From Karstenula rhodostoma CBS 690.94 (Eukaryota; Ascomycota; Dothideomycetes; Pleosporales; Didymosphaeriaceae): a stretch of DNA of 51,583 bases. The stretch's first letter is position 1. Every line of letters starts with the position of its first letter. The notes beneath the pieces are model-generated. The model searched no databases, was not told the origin of the DNA, and was given only the letters and a program-made list of their open reading frames with translations. The stretch spans positions 1,616,244 through 1,667,826 of the forward strand of contig MU001506.1 of NCBI GenBank assembly GCA_010093485.1, given 5' to 3'. This document shows positions 12,240-22,015 of the stretch, piece by piece. A program made the translations under genes and the position numbers.

Positions 12240-15200
12240 AGGGGAATACCTTTTATACTTTCTATAATATTCTAAAATAATAGATATAAGGTTTATATAT
12301 ATAGCCTTATTAATTCTAATATATTTATATATAATCTTATTACTTTATAGCTAGAGAAAATACTAAGGTACTAACTTAGTATTAAGTTAATATAGCTTAA
12401 ATATCTAATCCCTCTTAAGAGTTTTACTAGTAAGAAGGCTACCTTAGTTAATTACTATTTTTAAGTAGTACTTAATATTAATAAATATCCTATAACTATA
12501 TAGTTTATCCTATATAAAATAGGAGACTATAATTTTATTATAGAATAAAAATTTTTTAAGGATACTAAGATATTAATTAATTATTATAACTAGTACTTAA
12601 GATAGCTAGATAATATATTATTATAGGTTATTACTTTACTTATAGTACTACACTATCTATTCTTACTAGTTAATAAAGAATACTAGTTTAATACTAACTA
12701 ATAGAATACTAACTTTAAGAAGGAAGATATTTAATTTTAATAAGTATAATTACTCTATAGGGAATACTCCCCTATAAAGGAGTTTAAGATCTCTATAAAG
12801 TCTATAATATTATCTATCTCTCTAGTATAGACTATCCTTTAGAACTATAGTAATTATTAACTACTTTTAATAGAGCCTATCCTAGATAAGGACTTTATTA
12901 TAGTATACTATATATTTTTAAATAAGAATAGTAATAAAGCTAAACTACTAGAGTCTAGGAATAAAAATTAGTAATTAGCTAAGTCTAGTATTAAAGATAA
13001 TACCCTAGTATATAGATATAGTAATAAGTTACTATATAATAATAAATTATTATTAGGGGAATTAACTACCTCTACTAAGCCTAATCCTACTAGAGACCCT
13101 AGTAAATAAGCTACTAAGAAACTCTTATAAGAGCTAAAAATTAAATTAAAAAACTATTTAAAGGACTAAGTTATTACTATTTTCTACCCTATAGAGTAGT
13201 TTTAATATAAGGAAGATTTATATAAGATAAATAAAATACTATCTAATTTAAAACTACTACCCCTAAAGAAACCCCCTAAGTATTAAATACTAATAAGGGA
13301 ATAGTTCCTTAAGATTAATATTAATATTTTAACTATCTCTACTATAGTATTTATAATTAGTATATAAAGTATAGAGATTAGCTCTATTAGTTAATATAAA
13401 TTACTTAAACTTATAGAAACTAAGTATTATAAAAAGGAAGCTATAGCTAACTCTTTAGAAAAGTCTTAAGAATAGCTACTAGTAGAACTTAAAGCTAAGC
13501 TTCTCTACTATAGATAGGTAAGAATAGATATTTCTTACTTTAGTAAATAAGAGGTAAATACCTTACCCCTATAATAGAAAGGTATTAACTATAATATTAT
13601 CCTTACTAAGGATATTAATATTTTAAAAACCTCCCTATTATATTTTATATCCCTTAATAAGCTAGAATTACTATATCTATATATTTAGAATATAGTAAAA
13701 AAAGGGTTTATCTCCCTTAGTAATACTAGCTTTACCTCCCCTATTTTATATATAAAGAAGTCTAGAGGGGAGTAGTATTTTTATATTAATTATAGAAGGC
13801 TTAATAGTATTACTAAAAAGAATATTACTTTTATACTACTATTAGAGAAAACTCTTATATACCTATCTAGGGTATATATATTTACTAAACTAGACCTATA
13901 ATAAGCCTTTTACTATATATAATTTACTAAATATATCTCTAACCTCTCTATATTTTAAATTTAATATAGTAATTTTAAATATAATATTCTTCCTTTTAGT
14001 ATAACTAATAAACTAGTATTATTCTAATACTTTATTAATATAATTCTAGCTAATATAATTAACTTAATTTATATAGTTTATATTAATAATATCCTTATCT
14101 ACTCTAAGGATCCCCTAGAGTATAAGGCTTATATATCTAAACTTATTAAATAGTTAAAAAAGTACTACCTCTATTATAATATTAAGAAAAGCGAATTTAC
14201 TATTTAAGAAATTAAATTCCTAGATTTTATTATTACTACTAATAGGATCTATAAGGACCCTAAGAAGGAAACTATAGTATAGGACTAAAAAAAGCCTACT
14301 AGCCTCTATACCTTCTAATCCTTTTTAGAATTCTATAATTATTATTAGGTTTACTTTAAAAACTATAGACACGTTATTTAACCCCTTATTAAGCTAACTA
14401 AAAAAGGTATTTAGTATAAATTTAAAAATAAGGAATATACTACTTTTTAAGCTATAAAAGACCTTTTCTACTTAGATAATCTTATTATATAGTACTTCCC
14501 CTACTATAAAATATAAATAGAGACTAATACTAGTAATAGTATTATTATAGAAGCTATTTTATAGATATAAGATAATAAAATCTAGAAACCTTTTAGTTTT
14601 TACTTATATAAAATAAAACTAGTAAAGATAAATTATAATATTTATAATAAGGAAATATTTACTATTATAGATAGGTTATATATATAGTATACCTAGCTTA
14701 TTAGTCTATAGTTAGAAGAACTATTTACTATTATTATAGATTATTATATACTTAAATACTTCTCTATAAAGTGAGAATTTATACCCTACTAAACTTATTA
14801 GTTAAAAGTATTATTCTAGTATAACTATATAATTATATTTTACCTTAGATCTATAAATATTATAGCTAATATACTATTATAGAAATAGAAAGAACTAGTT
14901 ATATAGAAGGTAAAAGTTAAGTTAGCCTATATAATATATTTCTTCCCCTAATAATAGAATATTACTAATAATAATACTAATAATAAGAACTATAAAATAG
15001 TAGTATTAGTTACTACTACTAAGCTAAACTAGTAGAGTAAAAAGGTTAAATTATAAAACTCTTTTATTATACTAGTAAACTACCTACTTAAAGTAAATTA
15101 TACTAACCTAACTTTAGAATTACTTTAAAAGGCTATTTTTAAATTAAATAGTAAGTATAATAGAATACCTTCTAGATTTTTTTTATACTAAGACTATCTA

Positions 15201-16625
15201 GTTATCTTTAAAACTAATTAGCTTTAAATAATTTTTATTAATATAGTTTACTCCTACTAGATAACTATATACCCTAGTACTAAAAAGACTTATAAACTTA
15301 TTTAGGAATTATACTATTAGAGCTATATATATATAGATATTAAATAGTTTATATAAAATTATAAAATTTACTACTAGACTAAGCCCCCTTATAATAAAAA
15401 GCTAGGCCTACTTTAGCTACTACCTATTCTAGAGACTATATAGTAAAATATCTCTATAGACTTTAAAAGCTTTCTATTAAACTAAAAGGGCTTTAATAAT
15501 ATTATAGTTTATATATACTATCTAAGTAAATATACCTTTTTACTACTATACTATAAAATAATTACTATAGAATAGGCTACCTCCCTTTACTATTAGTATA
15601 TCTAGAGGATTTTTAGTATTTTTAAATTTATTATATTAGATTAAGGACTATAGTTTACTTCTAATTTTATTAGTAAATTATATTATTTTATAGGTATATA
15701 GTAGAAACTTATATCTATAGGTTATACCTAAATAAATAGCTAAATTAAGATATATAATAAGTATATTAACTAGTATCTTTATCTATTTATTAATAAATTT
15801 TAGAATAATTAATTAGATCTACTCCCTTTAATAGACTAGGTATAAGCCTTTTTATCTAATAAATCTACTAGTTTCTCTCTATATAAAATTAAGTTTAGTT
15901 ATAAAACTAAAGTTTTTTAGAATTAAAAAAATAGAATTAGGTTATCTAAGGACTCCCCTAATAATATTAGCTTTAAGTAAGTTTATAAGTTTATTACTAC
16001 TTATCTTAAAGCTATTACTTAGGTCTATAACTAGACCTATTAGAACCTTATTATAGTATAAGACTTAATAGTAAAATAAGCTAATAAATACTACTAACTA
16101 TTTAATTTTATTATTAGTAATTTTATTTATATTACTCTAAAAGGCTTTTTAATATTATATCTTTTTATTAAGTTTAATAAGTAAATATATAGTCTATACT
16201 ATATTATAGGAATAAAAGGGTTATTCTATAAATTTAAATTACTATTATATATAAAAGTTTATTTAGTATTTTATATAAATTATCTTTAGAAAGTACCTAA
16301 TAACCTACTTCTTAGATAATACTAACTATAGGAACTACTAATTAAAGTTAATAATACTCTTAAGTAGGAGGTATTACTTATTTATAATAGCTAACTAAGC
16401 TAGAGAAAACTCTAGTACTAAGTAATATAGTAAGGCTATAACCTAGATAATATATAGTATCTAGTATTTAACTTTAAGAATACTTTAAAGCTAGTAGGTA
16501 ACTTTTATAATACTAATTCTTAGGTAATTAGGCCCCCTAAGCGCCTAGATATTTAGAAAAAAGCTACTCTTAATAAAGTATTCTTAGATAATAATCTTAA
16601 AGATAATATACCTATTAAGGTAAGT
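12240..16625 (+). pseudogene. pol relic of copy C (PR-RT-RNase H-integrase-chromodomain)
   Basis: This is a dead Ty3/gypsy pol. A protease active-site remnant reads S-L-I-N-S at 12303-12317 (from an L-I-D-S type motif). The RT box at 14076-14105 reads VYINNILIYS, with both catalytic Asp codons mutated to Asn. The post-RT motif F-L-E-F-Y-N-Y-Y lies at about 14325. An RNase H tail resembling I-x-Y-R-P-G-S-x-N-x-x-A-D-x-L is at about 14830-14880. The integrase N-terminal zinc-binding region is near 15270-15390, and a G-Y-x-x-Q-x-x-x-Q-like motif is near 15721-15760. A chromodomain-like segment, with K-L-Q-Y and G-Y-N-L-D followed by a G-P-P-x-R-L-like tail, lies at about 16390-16560. TAA/TAG replace most Gln and Trp codons, so no product is possible. 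Confidence 0.88.
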
Positions 16626-17120
16626 AGTTAATAAAAAATTACCTAAAAATAGGTTAGTTAGTATAGTAGCTTAATCTAGATAGCCTATCTAGTATTTATA
16701 AAATATATTTATTTTATACTTTTTAGTACTATAAAAAATTAAACTTTATATATTAAGTACTTTAAGCCTTTAACTATAATAAGGAATTTAAGATTTTAAA
16801 CTAAATCTTAACCTCTCCTTATAGAATTAGGGAACCCTATATAATATATATATAATAGTGTATAATTAACTACTTAAAAAAATTCTAAATAAAGATATTT
16901 TTATATAAGAAATTATAGAGCCTTATATAATTATACTAGAGTAGAATACTCTAATCTAGTCTATAATTATATAAGTTTAATAGGAAATTTTTTAAGAATA
17001 TAGAGAATATTTTCTTTATTTTTTTTTTTTTTTTTTTAAACTAATTTATTCTTTTCTTTTTTTTTATAGATATAGATATTCTTATAGTTCTTAGAGACTA
17101 TTAAAACTCTAGATCGCGCT
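16626..17120 (+). other. 3' untranslated region of copy C
   Basis: This is non-coding DNA between the chromodomain and the polypurine tract. It holds a long T run at about 17019-17037 and a segment (about 16770-16925) whose reverse complement occurs in the ribosomal spacer at 43858-44015. No other structure was recognised. Confidence 0.6.
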
Positions 17121-17133
17121 TAGAGGGGGGTAG
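17121..17133 (+). other. Polypurine tract of copy C
   Basis: TAGAGGGGGGTAG directly precedes the 3' LTR. It is immediately preceded by GATCGCGCT, an unusual cluster of surviving CpG sites also present in copy E at about 29344-29352. Confidence 0.82.
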
Positions 17134-17379
17134 TATAAGGGTTAATTTAACTTAAAATTAAATCCCCTTATAGAATATTTACTTACTTTTAAGCTTAGGC
17201 CTTATCTAGTAGTCTATATATAGATTAGTTAGTAAATCTTAAATATTTAGTATATAAAGAGTCCCTCTCTAGAACCCTCTCTATTTTAGTATTTTAAGTT
17301 TAGTCTTAATTTATATAGTTTCTTCTATCTATTTAATTCTAAGAGTATTTACCCTATTTAGCTATATCCTAGTCTTATA
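17134..17379 (+). repeat. 3' LTR of copy C (and of the B/C insertion), 246 bp
   Basis: This LTR has termini TATAAGGG and CTTATA and is followed directly by GCCTT, the right target duplication of the nested insertion. A well-kept TATATAAAG promoter motif lies at 17251-17259. The putative transcript start region TTAAGTTTA is at 17294-17302. Confidence 0.92.
17251..17259 (+). promoter_or_regulatory. LTR TATA box
   Basis: TATATAAAG lies about 118 bp into the 246-bp LTR. The other copies read TATATAGAG at the same place. It lies about 40 bp upstream of the segment complementary to the primer-binding region, which fits an RNA polymerase II start near 17290. Confidence 0.5.
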
Positions 17380-17533
17380 GCCTTTAATAAAGATTTTAGA
17401 GAATATTCTAGTGCCTTAATAACTAATCTAAAAAAAAATTTTAGAATTTTAGTAGACTTTTCTATATTTAAAGAGCTAAAGGTAGATATTATAGTTATTA
17501 ATCTCTAGTTAAAAAAAGGAGTCTTAAGTTTAA
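17380..17533 (-). repeat. Leader of copy A/D, part 2
   Basis: This is the continuation of copy A/D after the nested insertion. It begins GCCTT (right target duplication), finishes the interrupted 46-bp repeat array (to about 17430), and runs through the leader to the primer-binding region, which reads TTAAACTTAAGAC on the minus strand next to the LTR at 17534. Confidence 0.85.
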
Positions 17534-17779
17534 TATAAGGCTAGAATATAGCTAAATAGGGTAAATACTCTTAAAATTAGATAGATAAAAGAAACTATAT
17601 AAATTAAAACTAAACTTAAAATACTAAAATAAAAAGAATTCTAGAAAGGAACTCTCTATATATTAAGTATTTAAGATTTATTAACTAATCTATATATAGG
17701 CTACTAAATAAGGTTTAAGTTTAAAAATAAATAAATATTCTATAAGGGGATTTAACCTTAGATTAAATTAACCCTTATA
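17534..17779 (-). repeat. 5' LTR of copy A/D (246 bp)
   Basis: A minus-orientation LTR, starting TATAAGGC and ending CCCTTATA on the plus strand. It is followed by AGTAC at 17780-17784, the right target duplication of copy A/D. Confidence 0.92.
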
Positions 17780-17930
17780 AGTACTATAAGTTACTTATTA
17801 CTAGTAAATAATCTCTTTTTTATATTTATTTTTTAAATTATAATATTTTTAATATTTCGCGACTTCTTTATAATTATATATTAGGTATTAGTAAATAAGA
17901 AGTATATTACTCTACTAGTATTATATAGTA

Positions 17931-17957
17931 TTATAGTATTATAGTATTATAGTATTA
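17931..17957. repeat. 8-bp tandem repeat (TATTATAG)n
   Basis: About three and a half perfect units of TATTATAG in a row. A simple repeat with no known role. Confidence 0.8.
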
Positions 17958-18135
17958 CTATATTATATAATATATATAGATAGATTAATACTTAGTTAAT
18001 TAAGTCTAATATTATAGATACCCTTCTTTCTCTTTTATTATAAATAGTACTATTCTTTAGAACTATTTAATAAAACTATATAGTATCTCTAGATATTTCC
18101 TTATTACTAGATAGTTATAATAGTAACTTTATATT

Positions 18136-18195
18136 AAAAAAAAAAAAAAAAAAAAAAATTATAATAATAATAATATATATATATATATATATATT
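18136..18195. repeat. Poly(A) run followed by (TAA)n and (TA)n
   Basis: A run of about 24 A residues leads into AATAATAATAAT and then a long TA dinucleotide tract. It could be a slippage-prone simple repeat or the poly(A) tail of a long-decayed LINE-type insertion. Nothing upstream supports a LINE. Confidence 0.75.
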
Positions 18196-19682
18196 TAGCC
18201 TATATATCTTATAAAAAAAATATTATATATTCTATTAGATATTACTACTATTTATAAAAGAAGAGAATTATATACTATTATTTATATATATATATATAAT
18301 ACTAATTTTAATATAATATTTATTCTTAGAGTTAGTAATATACTTAATATAAAAGAAATTAATATTTAATTTAAATATTTTAGTTACTTCTATTTAAATA
18401 TATTATATAGCTTATATATATACTTATATAGGTATTTTATTTTTATAATATATACTAAATAGTTATTTATTACTAGCTAGATAATTAATATCTTAGTAGA
18501 GTCCCTAATTAAATTACTATTAATAATAAATTCTTATATAAGAAGGATCTTTTTAATTTTATTTTTATAGGTAGTTAAGTTAATTATACTCTCTAAATAG
18601 AAGTAGAAAAAGAAAAGAAATATTTTATTTAAAAAACTATTATTTACTAGTAGTTAATATATATATAATATAAAGTCTACCTAATTAATAAGCTATATAT
18701 AAATAGCTAAATTCTTTATTAATAGAAGTTTAATAATATTAGTATCTAAGAAGCTATATATTTAGTTATTAATAATAAACTAGACTAGAGATACTATAGT
18801 AATAGATATAGTAAAAAAAATAAAAATATTTAATAAATAAAAAATCTAATATTAAGAAATCTAATAAATATATAATATAAAAATAATAAAAATAAAGAGA
18901 TAATTATATTATATAATATTATATAAAGAATAGTATAGCTTTTTATTTATTATTTTATTATTAAAGTAATTAAATAACTAATTAAGTATATATTAAAGGT
19001 TAATACTAGTAGTTAACTAACTTACTCTAAATTATAAATATTTTATAACTATTTAGTATATATCTAATTAAAATAAAATTATAAAAAATATATATATCTA
19101 ACCTTATATAGGTAAATACTACTAGAAAACTCTATTTAAAATTTTTATATTTTAGTATTCTATAGAATTTCTTTACTATATTTTATTATGGCTTATATAT
19201 TATAGAGATTTACTATAAGGTAGGGTAATTTAATAAAATAAAGGGGATAAAAAGGTATATTATACTTTTACTAATATATAAATAAAGGAGGACTAAAAAA
19301 GTAGTTAAGATATATCTAGTATCTATATATAGACTAACTAAAAAGGGTATAGTATAAAGCTAACTAAAAAGAAACTAGTAAAAGACTAGCTAAAATAGAC
19401 TTAGTATATATTTATTAATATATAAGAAATCTAATAATAGAGAATTAATAAAGTATTAAAAAGAATAGTTTTTATTAAAACTAGAAGAAAAATATATATA
19501 AATAAATACTACTATCTATATTACTTCTATACTCTATTAGTTATTAATAGTACTAGAAATATAATTAAAATAGCTATTATTAGTATATTATAAATTCTAC
19601 TTAATAATATAATATTATATTTATATAGTACTTTAGATATACTAATATAATATTTAGTCCTTAGAATTAATTTAACTAAGGC

Positions 19683-19715
<33 letters not shown>

Positions 19716-19716
19716 G
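19683..19716. repeat. (TAA)n microsatellite
   Basis: About eleven uninterrupted TAA units. Shorter TAA tracts occur at about 20143-20170. Confidence 0.85.
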
Positions 19717-20248
19717 ACTATATAGATATTCTCTACTATACCTCTAAATAATAATAGAGCTATCTAGAATATTTAATAATACTTTAAATATATTTATTCT
19801 ATAATTAGATTTTAGTATAATAGTAATAATAAGGATAACTAGAGAATCTATAATAAAGTTAAAATTAATAAAAACCTAGTATATATAAATATTAGTAGAG
19901 TATTTAAGCTAAATTATATAGCTTAGTTAGCTATTATAAAACTAAAAAGGGTAATAATATAGTAGTAGTATCTAGTATATAGATAATAAAAGTTATAGAA
20001 AATTAAAACCTATTATAATAAGGAGGTAACTAAAAAGAATAAAAAGTTTATAGTAGAAATAATAAAAGAGGTAAATATCTACTAGATATAAAAGGTCTTA
20101 TATAGTATAATAAATATATAAATAAAGATAAAAGTAATAGTAATAATAATAATAATAGTAATAATAATAGTATTAATATTAATATTAGTAAAAAAGTTCT
20201 AAATTCTATTTTAAATTCTAAGTATAGAGTCTATAGGATAATATATAA

Positions 20249-20298
20249 AGAATAAAAAATAAAAAATAAAAAATAAAAAATAAAAAATAAAAAATAGA
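20249..20298. repeat. 7-bp tandem repeat (AAAAAAT)n
   Basis: About six to seven near-perfect units of AAAAAAT, ending at AATAGAAA. Confidence 0.85.
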
Positions 20299-20651
20299 AA
20301 TAATAACTATATAAAATTAGTATTTAATAATAATAATAGGGGTATATAGTATTTAATTATAAAATACTAAATATAGGAGCTTAGTATTATATTAATAGTA
20401 AAATAAAGTAATAAAAATTATAATATAATTAACTAGTATTTAGCTATAATTTATAGCTTTTAATAGACCTTAACTAGTTCTAGGGAAAGATAGTAATTAA
20501 ATAAACTTAATTTAACTAAGTAAGAATTCTAAATAAATAAATAAAAAGGTAACTAACTAATATTAATATTATAGCTTATCTAAGCTCGCGAAGTATTAAA
20601 TTTAATAAATAAAAATACTATAAGTTTTAAAATCTTTTAAATAGGCTAGTT

Positions 20652-20713
20652 AAATGGGTAGGGTTAGGGTTACCTATAGGTTAGCCTAGATTAGTCTATA
20701 GGTTAGCCCATTT
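20652..20713. repeat. Telomere-like block inside a short inverted repeat
   Basis: A 62-bp block begins AAATGGG and ends CCCATTT, an inverted 7-bp pair that retains TG and CA dinucleotides otherwise missing here. It contains GGGTTAGGGTT (two overlapping TTAGGG units, 20661-20671), the perfect palindrome ACCTATAGGT (20672-20681) and a direct repeat of CTATAGGTTAGCC. It may be an interstitial telomeric remnant or the end of a transposon. Confidence 0.55.
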
Positions 20714-21546
20714 TCTTATTTATTTAAGCTAATACTCTATAATAAATTAAGTTTAAATATTTAATATTTAGAACTATATATATATTATACTATATTTAAG
20801 TTATAAGTATAATATATTATCTATTAGTAATATTAAAGTTAAAAATAAAAGTTAGATAGAGTTAGGTATAGATTAGCTAATATCTCTATAAAAATAGAAT
20901 ATATTTTAAATTTTTTTTAATAATTAGAATTTATTATTAAGGTTTTCTAGCTTTAGTATTTTACGTTTTTTTATTATAGTCTAGTTCTAGAAATAAAAAA
21001 GCACGAACGAAAATATTTACTAGTCTATTTTTAAAAAATAATACTAATTAGTATATAATTAGCTTAAAAAATATAAATAATAACTAAATTAATTACTTCT
21101 TAATCTTTTAAATTATATATAAGGATACTAGAAAGAATTTAAAATAACTAATAATAAATAATAGAAACTTAAATATATAGAATATCTTTTACTATATATT
21201 TAATAGAGACTATAATTTATATAATCTAAATTTAAAATAATAATTACTAATATTAAATAGTAGACCTCTACTATCTATTATACTAAATAACTAAACTATA
21301 TAATTATTAAAGATAGTTACTAGTTAAATTAAATAAATAAAGGCTTATAGTTTAAAATAGATTCTAGAGGAAATAATAGACTCTAAAAAAAAAAAATAGA
21401 GTAGAAAATAGAAAAATAGTCTTAATTAGTTTAAAATAATACTAAGTAGAGTTACTAATACTAATTAACCTATAATATACTAGTATTATAATTAATAAAA
21501 GTATATTAAACTTAATTTCTTTTTTATAAATAAGTCTACTACTACT

Positions 21547-21792
21547 TATAAGGGTTAATTTAATCTAAGATTAAATTCCCTTATAGAATATTTATTTACC
21601 TTTAAGCTTAGACCTTATCTAGTAGCCTATATATAGATTAGTTAGTAGATTCTAAATATTTACTATATAGAGAGTTTCTCTCTAGAACCCTCTCTATTTT
21701 ATTATTTTAAATTTAGTTTTAATTTATATAGTTTCTTTTATTTATTTAATTTTAAAAGTATTTATTCTATTTAGTTATATTTTAGTTTTATA
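21547..21792 (+). repeat. 5' LTR of copy E (246 bp)
   Basis: Starts TATAAGGG and ends TTTTATA. It is more heavily mutated (C to T) in its second half than the LTRs of copy C. Confidence 0.9.
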
Positions 21793-21894
21793 TTAAATTT
21801 AAGACTTTTTTTTTAACTAGAGATTAGTAACTATAATATTTATCTTTAGCTCTTTAGATATAAAAAAATCTATAAAAATTCTAAAGATTTTTTA

Positions 21895-22015
21895 AGTTAG
21901 CTATTAAGATACTAGAATATTCTCTAAAGTCTTTATTAAAAACTAACTATTAAAATACTAGAATATTCTCTAAAATTCTTATTAAAGACTAGTTATTAGA
22001 GTACTAGAATATTCC
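21895..22015 (+). repeat. 46-bp leader tandem repeats of copy E
   Basis: Units begin at 21895, 21941 and 21987, 46 bp apart, about 2.6 copies as in copy C. Confidence 0.85.

Larger units (their letters stand above)
8019..17379 (+). mobile_element. Nested three-LTR insertion (copies B and C)
   Basis: This plus-strand insertion in the leader of copy A/D is built as LTR (8019-8264), partial internal region (8265-9291), LTR (9292-9537), full internal region (9538-17133), LTR (17134-17379). The outer LTRs are flanked by a matching 5-bp duplication, so the whole block behaves as one insertion. The likely history is: copy B inserted, copy C inserted into B's gag, and recombination between C's and B's 3' LTRs then removed the rest of B. 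That history is inference; the order of parts is read directly. Confidence 0.82.
9292..17379 (+). mobile_element. Copy C: complete Ty3/gypsy chromovirus, 8088 bp
   Basis: This is a full-length but RIP-dead LTR retrotransposon on the plus strand. In order it has: a 246-bp LTR; a primer-binding region; 46-bp leader repeats; gag with a zinc knuckle at 11923-11964; protease near 12303; RT box at 14076-14105; RNase H; integrase; a C-terminal chromodomain at about 16390-16560; a polypurine tract at 17121-17133; and a 246-bp LTR. The domain order PR-RT-RH-IN is that of Ty3/gypsy (Metaviridae), and the C-terminal chromodomain places it in the chromoviruses. In that group the chromodomain is known to steer integration to heterochromatin. 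Confidence 0.9.
232..17779 (-). mobile_element. Copy A/D: Ty3/gypsy chromovirus, split by a nested insertion
   Basis: This is one minus-strand LTR retrotransposon whose two parts lie at 232-8018 and 17380-17779. The evidence is two 246-bp LTRs in the same (minus) orientation at 232-477 and 17534-17779, flanked by AGTAT (227-231) and AGTAC (17780-17784). These are a 5-bp target duplication differing by one C-to-T change. The inner parts rejoin inside the leader repeat array through a second duplication, GTCTT/GCCTT, that flanks the insertion at 8019-17379. Without the insertion the element is about 8.18 kb, matching copies C (8088 bp) and E (8065 bp). All coding frames are broken by RIP stops, so it is dead. 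Orientation follows from the polypurine tract next to 477 and the reverse transcriptase motif read on the minus strand. Confidence 0.9.
17780..21546. other. Inter-element AT-rich region without recognisable genes
   Basis: About 3.8 kb between copies A/D and E. No LTR-family similarity and no protein motif were recognised on either strand. It holds several microsatellites, a telomere-like 60-bp block at 20652-20713 and a pair of inverted TTCGCGA-containing sequences at 17851-17864 and 20582-20595. CpA/TpG depletion is as strong as elsewhere, so this was probably repeated DNA, perhaps a DNA transposon, before RIP. Confidence 0.6.

Noticed and set aside
18136..18195. LINE poly(A) tail
   Set aside because: Only the A run supports it; no reverse transcriptase or endonuclease motif lies upstream, and simple repeats are common in this interval.
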